From the NCBI RefSeq assembly GCF_002723935.1, contig NZ_BEWM01000004.1, positions 248,001 to 312,000 on the forward strand: a stretch of 64,000 bases of DNA. The letters are read 5' to 3'. The stretch is from Gluconobacter cerinus (GTDB lineage: Bacteria; Pseudomonadota; Alphaproteobacteria; Acetobacterales; Acetobacteraceae). Numbering within the stretch: position 1 is the first letter of the stretch; each line of letters starts with the position of its first letter. The notes beneath the pieces are model-generated. The model made no database searches. It was not told the origin of the DNA and saw only the letters and a list, made by a program, of their open reading frames with translations. The position numbers and the translations under genes are program-made. Below, piece after piece: positions 27,056 through 35,491 of the stretch.

Positions 27056-28356
27056 AGCCAAGACTATCTGGCCTGACATGCGCTACAGGAGCTTTTCTGC
27101 TGGCACTGGGGGGATGCACAGTCGCACCTGAATCATCAACCACCGCGAGTGTTGACGACCGGTATGGCGACGGTGGCGTAAGTGCTTTTTACACGGCCAA
27201 TACGGCTATACCCTCAATACCCGGAACGGCGATCCAGCATGAAGACATGGATCTGACCAAACTTCCCCAAGGCGCCAGTCGCGGCGTCAGGGTCCTGTAT
27301 TCTTCCCAGAACGGCGTGAACAAAAGCGGTCCGATTGCAGTTTCAGGGCAGATTCTTTTTCCGAAGGGGAAGCCTCCTGTTGGTGGATGGCCTGTTGTAG
27401 CCTGGGAGCACGGAACGACAGGCGTTGCGGATGTCTGTGCTCCATCCTGGCGCGGGTATTCCAGTCGGGATAAAGCCTATCTGTCGCGGTGGTTGTCTGA
27501 AGGGTTTGTCGTTGTCGCGACGGATTATCAGGGTCTGGGGACGCCAGGACCGCACCCGTACCTGTTTTATCGACCGGAGGGTTATAGCGTTCTGGACGGA
27601 TTGAGAGCGGCTTTGCGCGGTTTCCCAAAAGAGATCAAAAACTGGATCGTTCTGGTCGGGCAATCGCAGGGATCCGGGGCAGCGCTTGGAGCCGCATGGT
27701 TAGCACCATCATACGCTGCCGAGTTAAACATTCGGGGAGTCGTTACCACAGGCCTTGTAACAGGTTTTGCAGTCTCACCAGGCGCGAGACATGTGCCTAT
27801 TCCTGAAGTTTATACGGACGCCAGCAAAATGGATTCCGCCTTTGCCATGTTGCGGGTTGAAGGATCTGACCAGTCTCTGCAGCCTGAGACAGACAGCCGG
27901 ACAGTTCTGACGAGTGCGGGGCGCCAGATGTCCCAGATCGCTCGCCACGCCTGCCTGCACAATCTTTTTGACAAAGCGGACCAACTCAAAGTGCAAAGTA
28001 ACGCACTTTTCAACGAGAAGCTTCCTGCTTTCGAAGCTGGACACGACGCAGCCTTCACGATCCCCAATGCCAAAATCAGCTTTCCTGTGTTTGCCGGGAC
28101 AGGTCTGGCGGATGGTGAGGCCGGAGTGAATGGGCAGTATAATGCCGTTGCAGCCATGTGTGATGCGGGGACTCACGTTCTGTGGAAACGCTATCCGGGT
28201 ATGACCCATAATGGCGCAGTCAACGTGTCTTTGAAGGATTCCATTCCTTTCGTGAAAACGCTTCTGGCTGGTCATATGCCTCCGCAAAGCTGCGCTTCGA
28301 TCAAGCCGCCAGGCCCGGTAGAGCCAGCTTTGCCGAATGTTCCATGGAATAACTAA
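27052..28356 (+). CDS. Secretory-lipase-like lipoprotein
   Basis: Alpha/beta hydrolase of the secretory lipase (LIP) type, 434 aa, exported and lipid-anchored. The start ATG at 27052 overlaps the MetF-like stop and has GGAG 8 bases upstream. Its signal peptide ends in the lipobox LALGGC. The nucleophile motif is GQSQGSGAAL, with catalytic-type acid and His in the C-terminal half (GLADGEAG, PGMTHNG). It could release the imported compound from an ester outside the cytoplasm. Coupling to folate genes is unusual for a lipase. Confidence 0.85.
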   Translation: MKPRLSGLTCATGAFLLALGGCTVAPESSTTASVDDRYGDGGVSAFYTANTAIPSIPGTAIQHEDMDLTKLPQGASRGVRVLYSSQNGVNKSGPIAVSGQILFPKGKPPVGGWPVVAWEHGTTGVADVCAPSWRGYSSRDKAYLSRWLSEGFVVVATDYQGLGTPGPHPYLFYRPEGYSVLDGLRAALRGFPKEIKNWIVLVGQSQGSGAALGAAWLAPSYAAELNIRGVVTTGLVTGFAVSPGARHVPIPEVYTDASKMDSAFAMLRVEGSDQSLQPETDSRTVLTSAGRQMSQIARHACLHNLFDKADQLKVQSNALFNEKLPAFEAGHDAAFTIPNAKISFPVFAGTGLADGEAGVNGQYNAVAAMCDAGTHVLWKRYPGMTHNGAVNVSLKDSIPFVKTLLAGHMPPQSCASIKPPGPVEPALPNVPWNN

Positions 28357-28375
28357 GCCGACTGAATAGCCCTTA

Positions 28376-28398
28376 GCCGGACCCGTGGCCGGCCTTTT
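28376..28398 (+). terminator. Weak GC hairpin between lipoprotein and MFS genes
   Basis: GCCGG (28376-28380) pairs with CCGGC (28389-28393), followed by CTTTT. The stem is only 5 bp, so it may attenuate rather than stop transcription into the MFS gene. Confidence 0.35.
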
Positions 28399-28413
28399 CA
28401 AGGATACAAGACC

Positions 28414-29595
28414 ATGCAAACCACGAGCGACAGATCAGGCTATCATCTCTTTCTTGTTCTGGTGATTTACGTTTATTCGGCAGTATCCATGGCCGTTGTC
28501 GGACTGGTTGTTCCGTTTATCAGTGCGATCGCGGAAGCCCGACATGTTTCTCCGGGCCCTGTGGGCACCAGTTTGTCCTTCTTTTCGGTGCCCGCAGCCT
28601 TCACATCCTTCCTGTTCGGCATGGTGGTTGACCGTATTGGCGTAAAGCGCGCCTTTCCAATTTCCATTGTTCTTACGTTGATTGGTGACAGTCTCCTCCT
28701 GTCAACATCCACGTTATGGAGCCTGCGGATCGGGCTTATGCTGTGTGGGTGCGGGTTTGCGTTCGCAACAGCAGGTTCGCCGGTGTTGTTTATGCGCTAT
28801 CTGCCGGAAAAAAGTCGCTCCAAAGCTTTGGCATTCTGGTCCACTTTTGCTCCGGCCGGTTATTCAGCCGGTCTTCTTCTCGCCATTCCTTTTTTGAATG
28901 GGGGACGCTGGCAGGCAGCCTGCACGGCCCATATGGCCCTGATGGTCGTTATTCTTGCTGTTGGCGTTCTGACACTCGCTGGCTTGAAAGAGCCGCCTGC
29001 TGTCTTGACTGAAAGCGGTCCCGCCAAGCGACTGTCACCTTGGCTGGTCACGGCTCTCGGGCTGTCAGTAACGCTCCCGAATGGGATTGCTTATGGAACC
29101 AGTTTGATCGCGCCGTCTTACCTTGCGCGCGTTCACCATGTGAGTTTGGCTGCGTCTGCCGCAGAAGTCGCGATCATCAAGATTGTCGTCATGCTGGCTG
29201 GGGGGCTGATTGTCAGTCTGTGTGTCGGAACGGAGCGTCGTTCCCGGCTGATGTTCTGCATCATGGCGGCTATTGGCATGCTGGCTCAATGGCTGCTGCT
29301 TTTCCCGGGAAGCACGATGCTGGTCGCGTCTGCGGGGCTATTTCTTTGGACATTCGCCTATAGCGGCCTGAGTGGTGCAGGGATGTCTTTGCTGCCGGTG
29401 GTTGCGACAGACAGGAAGACCCGTGGCGTTGTCGCAGGCACGGTCGGCCAGTTTATTTCGGTCTCGGCAGTTCTGATGCCTTACCTGTACTTTTCGACAA
29501 CGCTCTGGACCAGTTATGCCCTGTTTGCGTTCTGCGCCCTGGGAATGGGTTGCCTGACAATTTTCCAAGTCAGGCAACGTAAGGCGCTGGCTTGA
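28414..29595 (+). CDS. Major facilitator superfamily transporter
   Basis: Twelve-span MFS transporter, 393 aa, in the inner membrane. The loop between spans 2 and 3 reads GMVVDRIGVKRAFP, close to the classic GxLaDrxGrkr motif. AAGGAT lies upstream of the ATG. It starts 57 bp after the lipoprotein gene and may be the sixth gene of the C1 operon, separated by a weak hairpin. Its substrate, which could be the operon's compound or a product for export, is unknown. It is convergent with the IPNS-like gene with a 3-bp gap. Confidence 0.88.
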   Translation: MQTTSDRSGYHLFLVLVIYVYSAVSMAVVGLVVPFISAIAEARHVSPGPVGTSLSFFSVPAAFTSFLFGMVVDRIGVKRAFPISIVLTLIGDSLLLSTSTLWSLRIGLMLCGCGFAFATAGSPVLFMRYLPEKSRSKALAFWSTFAPAGYSAGLLLAIPFLNGGRWQAACTAHMALMVVILAVGVLTLAGLKEPPAVLTESGPAKRLSPWLVTALGLSVTLPNGIAYGTSLIAPSYLARVHHVSLAASAAEVAIIKIVVMLAGGLIVSLCVGTERRSRLMFCIMAAIGMLAQWLLLFPGSTMLVASAGLFLWTFAYSGLSGAGMSLLPVVATDRKTRGVVAGTVGQFISVSAVLMPYLYFSTTLWTSYALFAFCALGMGCLTIFQVRQRKALA

Positions 29596-29598
29596 TCT

Positions 29599-30621
29599 TT
29601 AAAGGGCAGCACCAGTTTCTGGGGGGCTGCCTTTCGCTTCAGTCGCCGCAAAATTAGCCTTCAGGCGCTCTAAAAGATAATTCTGAGCAGAGATCGGAGC
29701 ATATTTCTTCTCTGGCCCCTGAATGATTGCATCCCGATTGGCTTGGCAGAAAAAGGGAATGGAGAGGCGCTCACCAAGATATTCGTCCGGTTGTGGCATG
29801 CGAACACGATGAAGCGTGGACAGCAGCTTGTCGTCGCTCCACCGCATCAGCATGTCGCCAATATTGCAGGTCACATATCCTGAGACGGGTTCAACGTCGG
29901 TCCATGCCCCGCTCTTTGCATCCTTCCCAGGGCAAACCTGAAGACCGCCTTCGCCTGTTCGCTGATGAAGAAGTGTCAGGCAATCAAAATCCGAATGGGC
30001 GCCTGCACGCCAGCGTTTGAAGTCCTCCGGCAGAGCATTCTCCATGCTCATATAGTGAATGAGACGAAGAGTGCACTGGTAGTCAGGGGAGGACGGGTCG
30101 TGCAGTTCGGTGAAGAACTTTTCGTCAAATCCGAGTTTGATGGCAAAGCAGGACAGGATCTTCATACCCAGAAGCCAGTTCTGGTGCTCGAAGTGAGATA
30201 GAAATTCCCTGAAGTCCGGCGCGTCTTGCTGTGTTGGCCACAGAGCCGTCATTCTGGGAAGAGTGATCTGAAATGATTCTTTATGGTCAGGTGTACCTGT
30301 TGAGGGCCGCACCTGTTCCTGAAATTCCCATCCGGCGTTCGTACCAGGTTTGAGGGGAAGGCGGGCCTTTGCATCTTTAGGGAGGGCAAAGAAGGCTGTT
30401 GCCAGTGAAAACGCTCGATCTATGTCGTTCTGCGGAATGCCGTGATTATAAACCTGAAAAAAACCGATTTCCGTAGCCGCAGACCAAAGTTCGTCGGCAA
30501 TCTGGTATTTCCGCTCTTCAAAAGAGGAGAGATCGATCCTGGGAATTTGACGGGCGATATTCGTCCCCATTCCGCCAATATGGCGTTCGGTTTCAAGTTC
30601 GCTCAGACCTGTCGGGACCAT
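29599..30621 (-). CDS. Isopenicillin-N-synthase-family 2OG/Fe(II) oxygenase
   Basis: Cytosolic non-haem iron dioxygenase, 340 aa. The N-terminal DIOX_N region (QIADELWSAATEIGFFQVYN) precedes the Fe(II) site HxD in GAHSDFDCLTLL, distal His in STLHRVRMP, and the 2-oxoglutarate-binding RLSIPFF. The start at 30621 has GGAG 10 bases upstream; longer starts and one shorter start exist. The family includes thymine 7-hydroxylase and xanthine-type dioxygenases as well as IPNS. Between a deaminase/binding-protein pair and a C1 module, oxidation of a methylated base is a reasonable but unproven role. Confidence 0.88.
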   Translation of the reverse strand: MVPTGLSELETERHIGGMGTNIARQIPRIDLSSFEERKYQIADELWSAATEIGFFQVYNHGIPQNDIDRAFSLATAFFALPKDAKARLPLKPGTNAGWEFQEQVRPSTGTPDHKESFQITLPRMTALWPTQQDAPDFREFLSHFEHQNWLLGMKILSCFAIKLGFDEKFFTELHDPSSPDYQCTLRLIHYMSMENALPEDFKRWRAGAHSDFDCLTLLHQRTGEGGLQVCPGKDAKSGAWTDVEPVSGYVTCNIGDMLMRWSDDKLLSTLHRVRMPQPDEYLGERLSIPFFCQANRDAIIQGPEKKYAPISAQNYLLERLKANFAATEAKGSPPETGAAL

Positions 30622-30933
30622 ACTCGTTTTCTCCATAAACGTATTGAAGACAACAGAGACGGAACTACGGCATGGGTAAGGGGCTGTGGCGATCAAATAT
30701 GGCATATGCCCCCAACCAGAGCCTTGATCCGGATCTGTTGGAGCAATGCCCAAAGCCTGTAACAAGACTTCGACCGCTTCTACTCGTTTCCAACACAAAA
30801 CATGGTGGGCATTTGCCTGTCAATTACAAAAGCCGTTCTCATAAAAGCATTCCGATATTCTCAAATAGGCACTTTCATGAAAACCGTTTCGATTCATAAA
30901 CTGTGACTGAATAAAGAATGGAGAACGGTCCGT
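30622..30933. other. Divergent promoter region (oxygenase / binding protein)
   Basis: 312 bp with no convincing gene. It must hold the promoters of the minus-strand oxygenase and the plus-strand binding protein. CCGTTTCG at 30884-30891 resembles the CCGTTACG element found at 19853-19863 and 24608-24615. GGAGAA near 30920 is the ribosome-binding site of the binding-protein gene. No riboswitch-like fold is evident. Confidence 0.45.
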
Positions 30934-31941
30934 ATGTCCAGGATGTCTCTCGGTCGCAGGCAAACCCTTTTGGGGTTGGCTGGAAGTCTCGGCGGATTAT
31001 CCATGCCGCTCATCAGTAGGGCGCAAAATGCGGGGACGCCCGTCAAGCTTATAACATCCTGGTATGCACAAGCTGAGTTTGGTGGGTTTTATCAAGCTCT
31101 GGCCAAGGGGTATTACGCACAGGAAGGACTGGACGTCACGATAGAGGCTGCCAGCCCGCAAATGAATGTTCCTCAGCTTCTGGCTGCCGGCCGTGCAGAT
31201 TTCATTACTGGCTACGACTTCCAGCTTCTTTCCGCCGTTGCCTCTGGTATTCCTCTTGTTGCCGTAGCCAGTACTTTCCAGCACGATCAGCAGGGCCTGA
31301 TGACGCATGCTGGCGTCAAGGATCTCGCCCAACTCCGTGACCATCCAATTCTGATAGCAGCGTCTTCCCATGCGACGTTCTGGCCATGGCTCAAAAATCG
31401 CTTTGGTTACAGGGAAGAGCAGGCGAGGCCTTATTCTTTCAATCTCCAGCCATTTTTTCTGGATCCGGAAATGGCCGTTCAGGCTTATGCATCCTCCGAA
31501 CTGTGGGATGCCCGGCAGAAAGGAATGCCGGTCGAGTTTTTCCTATTCAAGGATCTGGGTTATCCGCCCTATGGCGCCCCTATGGTCACGACTCAGCAGA
31601 TGGTTGCGACCGATAAGAAAAAGGTAAGCAGCTTTGTGAAAGCGTCTTTGATGGGATGGCGTGATTATTTTCAAAACCCCGATCCGGGGAATGCTCTGAT
31701 CCTCAAAGCTAACCCTAATATGACGCTGGAGCATCTGGCTTTCGGCTACGCCGGACTGAAAAAAGCAGATGCTCTGTCATCCCCAGATGTCAAAGAGCGA
31801 GGTCTTGGCGCGATGACGCTTGCCCGGTGGCAGGCCACACGGGACTTTATGGTCAGCCAAAACCTTTTGCCAGCCGATGCTGACTGGAAAAGTGCCTTTA
31901 CCACAGAGTTTGTGGATACTCTCCGGGTGATGCCAGCATGA
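30934..31941 (+). CDS. Second NMT1-type ABC binding protein, orphan
   Basis: Periplasmic binding protein, 335 aa, with a Tat-type leader (LGRRQTLLGLAGSLGG). Its first strand, LITSWYAQAEFGGFYQALA, and the segments ASPQMNVPQLLAAGRADF and FNLQPFFLDPEMAVQAY are closely related to the binding protein at 18820-19821, so the two are paralogues. No permease or ATPase gene is adjacent; it probably uses the membrane components encoded at 17265-18823. Its stop overlaps the deaminase start (ATGA). Ligands of the two proteins are likely chemically similar. Confidence 0.9.
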   Translation: MSRMSLGRRQTLLGLAGSLGGLSMPLISRAQNAGTPVKLITSWYAQAEFGGFYQALAKGYYAQEGLDVTIEAASPQMNVPQLLAAGRADFITGYDFQLLSAVASGIPLVAVASTFQHDQQGLMTHAGVKDLAQLRDHPILIAASSHATFWPWLKNRFGYREEQARPYSFNLQPFFLDPEMAVQAYASSELWDARQKGMPVEFFLFKDLGYPPYGAPMVTTQQMVATDKKKVSSFVKASLMGWRDYFQNPDPGNALILKANPNMTLEHLAFGYAGLKKADALSSPDVKERGLGAMTLARWQATRDFMVSQNLLPADADWKSAFTTEFVDTLRVMPA

Positions 31942-33296
31942 GCTTACTGATACAGAATATCGGTGGAATTCTGACTGGACTACGCGGCGAGTCTGCCAGA
32001 AGTGCCGGTGACATTCGCATTCGCGACGGCAGGATCACGGAAATCGGTCATTTGGCACCTGACTCTGGGGAGAAGGTTCTGAATGCCAAGGGAGGAATTG
32101 CAACTCCCGGACTTATCAGCACGCATCATCACCTTTTTCAGAGTGTGCTCAAAGCAGTTCCCACGGCCATCAATAAGCCATTGGAACCATGGCTTCGCCT
32201 TGTGCCCAACACCTACTGGAACCGCATAGATGAGCGGGCGCTGAATGTGGCGGCCCGAATTGGAATGGTGGAACTGCTCTTGTCGGGCTGCACGACGGTC
32301 GCTGATCATCATTACCTGTTTGCAGATATGTATGCATACGATCCGGCTGCCGTACTGTTTGAAGCTGCTGAAGATCTTGGTCTGCGCTATGTTCTCGCGC
32401 GTGGAGGCACCACGCGCGCCAGAAAATTCGATACGGACGACATTATTCCAGCCCCGACGGAGACGCTGGATGTGATGATGAAACGTGTCGAAGGGCTTGT
32501 CGGCCGGTATCATCAATCTGGCCCGAATGCGAAACGCCGAATTGCTCTGGCCCCTAATACGCCAACCTGGGGCGTCACGCCGGATGAGCTTCGGGAAATG
32601 GCTATTGCCGCCCGAAGCATGGGTATTTCGCTCCACTCGCATCTGTCTGAAACAGAGAACTATGTTCGGTTCTGTCTGGAAACTTACGGAATGCGGCCCC
32701 TTCAGTTTGTTGCCGAGCATGGCTGGGTTGGAGAAGACGTCTGGTTTGCGCATCTGGTTCATCTTGATGAGAGCGAACTGGCGCTTATGGCCCAAACCGG
32801 GACAGGTATGGCGCATTGTCCTCAGAGTAACTGCCGCCTTGGGTCAGGTATTGCGCCTGCACCGGCCTTGGACGCTCTGGGCGGACGCGTATCGCTGGCA
32901 GTTGATGGAGCTGCATCCAATGAAGCGTGTGACATGGGGGCAGAGATGCATTGCGCGTGGATGATCCATCGTGCTGTTCACGGTGCTGACGCTGTCATGG
33001 CTGAGGACGTCATGCGCTGGTCAACTTCCGCAGGAGCGCAAATCCTAGGGCTTCCTGATGTTGGCCGGGTTGAGGTCGGCGGAGCGGCGGATCTGGTTAT
33101 CCATGGTCTGGATGCACCCAGATGTGCTGGATTGCATGATCCACTGATCGCTCCGGTCGTGTCAGGCGCCACAACTGTACGTCATGTCCTTATGGATGGT
33201 GTGCCTGTGGTAGTGGATGGCGCTATTCCCGGACTGGATCTTGAGGCTTTACTGGTAGAGGCTCGTGACGTTGTGGGTTGTCTTACGCGTGCCTGA
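31938..33296 (+). CDS. 8-oxoguanine-deaminase-like amidohydrolase (COG0402)
   Basis: Zn-dependent aminohydrolase of the AtzA/TrzN/8-oxoguanine deaminase group, 452 aa. Metal-site motifs are TPGLISTHHHLFQ (~residues 56-68), LHSHLSE (~237), FAHLVHL (~275) and VDGAASNE (~327). The THHHLFQSVLKAVP segment resembles 8-oxoguanine and isoxanthopterin deaminases rather than guanine deaminase. It is coupled to the binding protein upstream, so its ring substrate is probably imported by that system. Family firm, exact substrate not. Confidence 0.88.
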   Translation: MSLLIQNIGGILTGLRGESARSAGDIRIRDGRITEIGHLAPDSGEKVLNAKGGIATPGLISTHHHLFQSVLKAVPTAINKPLEPWLRLVPNTYWNRIDERALNVAARIGMVELLLSGCTTVADHHYLFADMYAYDPAAVLFEAAEDLGLRYVLARGGTTRARKFDTDDIIPAPTETLDVMMKRVEGLVGRYHQSGPNAKRRIALAPNTPTWGVTPDELREMAIAARSMGISLHSHLSETENYVRFCLETYGMRPLQFVAEHGWVGEDVWFAHLVHLDESELALMAQTGTGMAHCPQSNCRLGSGIAPAPALDALGGRVSLAVDGAASNEACDMGAEMHCAWMIHRAVHGADAVMAEDVMRWSTSAGAQILGLPDVGRVEVGGAADLVIHGLDAPRCAGLHDPLIAPVVSGATTVRHVLMDGVPVVVDGAIPGLDLEALLVEARDVVGCLTRA

Positions 33297-33401
33297 AGAA
33301 ACCTGTGCCAACTCAGCATGGGTACAGTTCAGTGGGACTTCCTGTTAGGGTAGGCCAATCGTTTTGACGCTTTGATTCTTCTGTCTCGACAAGGACCTGC
33401 A

Positions 33402-34472
33402 ATGCTTACCTGTGTTGGTTACGCGGCCTCCAGCCCGACGTCTCCCTTGGCTCCCTTCGCTTTTGAGCGCCGTGACTGCGGTCCTTTGGACGTTCAGATT
33501 GACATTACCCACTGCGGTGTCTGTCACTCTGACATTCATACCGCACGGAGCGAATGGGGACCTGCTTCTTATCCATGCGTGCCGGGACATGAGATTATCG
33601 GGCATGTCAAAGCGGTTGGGCCTGACGTAACACGCTTTAAAGTCGGTGACCGTGTGGGCGTGGGCTGTATGGTGAATTCATGCCGAACCTGCGCGTCCTG
33701 CGAGGCTGGTCTGGAGCAGTATTGTGATGCCAGCCCAACATGGACATACAACAGCCCCGATCCGGCATTTCCGACAGAAGGCGCCTACACGTTCGGCGGA
33801 TATTCGCGCGCTATCGTTGTCGATGAAGGTTTCGTCCTGCGTATTCCCGAAAATCTCGATCCTGCCGCAGCGGCACCATTGCTTTGCGCCGGGATCACGA
33901 CATGGTCTCCGTTGTCTCACTGGAAAATCGGAACAGGGCATCGCGTTGGTGTTGTAGGGCTCGGTGGACTTGGCCATATGGGGGTCAAATTTGCCGTTGC
34001 GCTTGGTGCCGAAGTGACGCTGTTCACAACGTCTCCGAGCAAGGTCGAAGATGGGAAGCGACTTGGTGCACACCGGGTTGTCATTTCCCGCGATGAACAA
34101 GCGATGGCTGCCGAGGCGAACCGCTTTGATTTCATTCTTGATGCTGTGTCGGCAGATCATGACATCAATGCCTACCTGTCCCTGCTGAAGCAGGACGGGC
34201 ATATGGTGCTTGTAGGACTGCCGGAAAAGCCGATGTCCGTTGGGGCCTTCAGCCTTGTTGCCAAGCGCCGTAGTCTGGCTGGCTCCGCTATCGGTGGTAT
34301 TCAGGAAACGCAGGAAATGCTTGATTTCTGCGGTCAGCATAACATCGTCAGTGACGTGGAAATCATTCGGATGGATGAGATCAATCAGGCGTATGAGCGC
34401 GTCCTGCGTTCAGACGTCAAATACCGCTTCGTGATCGATATGGCGTCCATGCCAGACAGCATCGCAGGCTGA
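33402..34472 (+). CDS. Zinc-dependent alcohol dehydrogenase (YahK/CAD type)
   Basis: NADP-type medium-chain alcohol dehydrogenase, 356 aa. Catalytic zinc residues are visible in ITHCGVCHSDIHTA and GHEIIG, the structural zinc cysteines in NSCRTCASCEAGLEQYC, and the cofactor loop in GLGGLGHMGVKFA. ATG at 33402 with AAGGA 7 bases upstream; an in-frame start 30 bases earlier is not supported. The YahK/cinnamyl-alcohol-dehydrogenase group reduces aldehydes. It lies 105 bp after the deaminase and is probably a separate unit. Confidence 0.9.
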   Translation: MLTCVGYAASSPTSPLAPFAFERRDCGPLDVQIDITHCGVCHSDIHTARSEWGPASYPCVPGHEIIGHVKAVGPDVTRFKVGDRVGVGCMVNSCRTCASCEAGLEQYCDASPTWTYNSPDPAFPTEGAYTFGGYSRAIVVDEGFVLRIPENLDPAAAAPLLCAGITTWSPLSHWKIGTGHRVGVVGLGGLGHMGVKFAVALGAEVTLFTTSPSKVEDGKRLGAHRVVISRDEQAMAAEANRFDFILDAVSADHDINAYLSLLKQDGHMVLVGLPEKPMSVGAFSLVAKRRSLAGSAIGGIQETQEMLDFCGQHNIVSDVEIIRMDEINQAYERVLRSDVKYRFVIDMASMPDSIAG

Positions 34473-34483
34473 ATCCTTGGAGG

Positions 34484-34544
34484 GGAGGCGGTAGCAAGAA
34501 ACTCCCCGCCTCCTTCCTGAGAAGAGTTTTACTTCTGGAGTTTC
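34484..34544 (+). promoter_or_regulatory. Overlapping hairpins upstream of nrtR
   Basis: GGAGGCGG (34484-34491) pairs with CCGCCTCC (34506-34513), a likely end signal for the dehydrogenase gene. A second perfect repeat, GAAACTCC (34498-34505) with GGAGTTTC (34537-34544), overlaps the loop of the first. The two folds exclude each other in part. There is no good U-tract. They may be a terminator or a leader structure for nrtR. Confidence 0.35.
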
Positions 34545-34571
34545 TACCCAACGGGAAGACATGATTTTAGA

Positions 34572-35453
34572 ATGAATCATCACGTTGCGACGTGTCGGGC
34601 GGAACTGGTTGCTGTCCTGACCACACTCCAGAGCGGAACACCAGAAATTCTGACCGTTCAGAACGGGGCGTGCTTACCTGCAGGCGCCCTGGAAACGGAA
34701 CACTCGTCATTGCAGCGTGGTGTGCGCCATTGGGTAGAGGAACTCACGGGGTTCCGCCTGGGCCATGTTGAGCAACTCTATACGTTCGGGGACTCTGTTC
34801 CTGCTGAAACTGAACGGCTCGTGCGTATTTCCTATATGGCTCTGACGCGCGACAGTGGCGATCAGGCAGGATGGAGGGGATGGTATCAGTACTTTCCTTG
34901 GGAAGATCGCCGAACTGAAGGAAGCGTTGCCCTCCTCAAGACCATTGAGCGAGCCCTTCTTGAGTGGGCGGCCCATGAGGAGGAAAAGCTCGACCGCTGT
35001 AGGGTCACGTTTGGCCTAAATGGAGAAAGCTGGAACGACGAAGCCGTGCTTGAGCGTTATGAACTGCTGTGGGAGGCAGGGCTGGTCCAGGAGTCACCTT
35101 ATTGCAGTGCCGGGCTGGGAGAGCGCCCCATGCTCTGGGATCATCGGCGTATTCTCGCAACGGCGATGTCCCGTTTAAGAGCGAAAATCCGTTACACGCC
35201 TGTCGTGTTCGAGCTCGTGCCCGAAGAATTTACGCTTCTTCAACTCCAGCAAGCGATGGAAGCTCTTTCCGGGCGTTTGATGCACAAGCAGAATTTTCGT
35301 CGTTTGGTACAAAATCAGGATCTGGTCAGTGAAACCGATCGCTACGAGAGCGGGGTTCAGGGGAGGCCTGCGCGGCTTTACAGGTTCCGGACTGACAATT
35401 CTGAAAATTGCTATCTGACAGGGGCTAAGCTTCCACTGGGAACGTTCTCCTGA
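34572..35453 (+). CDS. nrtR: NrtR-type Nudix transcriptional regulator of NAD synthesis
   Basis: NrtR family, 293 aa: N-terminal Nudix-like sensor (residues ~1-140) and a C-terminal winged helix (~205-290; FTLLQLQQAMEALSG through MHKQNFRRLV). The Nudix box is degenerate: where REUxEExGU is expected the sequence reads RHWVEELTGF, so hydrolase activity is probably lost, as in other NrtR regulators that sense ADP-ribose. It lies directly upstream of nadABC, with a 27-bp palindrome between, so repression of that operon is a strong inference. Confidence 0.88.
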   Translation: MNHHVATCRAELVAVLTTLQSGTPEILTVQNGACLPAGALETEHSSLQRGVRHWVEELTGFRLGHVEQLYTFGDSVPAETERLVRISYMALTRDSGDQAGWRGWYQYFPWEDRRTEGSVALLKTIERALLEWAAHEEEKLDRCRVTFGLNGESWNDEAVLERYELLWEAGLVQESPYCSAGLGERPMLWDHRRILATAMSRLRAKIRYTPVVFELVPEEFTLLQLQQAMEALSGRLMHKQNFRRLVQNQDLVSETDRYESGVQGRPARLYRFRTDNSENCYLTGAKLPLGTFS

Positions 35454-35491
35454 AAACGTGTTGACCGACAGGCTTGTGAATACGGTAAGAT

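Noticed and set aside
31980..32816. Long minus-strand reading frame opposite the 8-oxoguanine-deaminase-like gene
   Set aside because: It is the antisense shadow of a gene with complete metal-site motifs; its own translation shows no family features.
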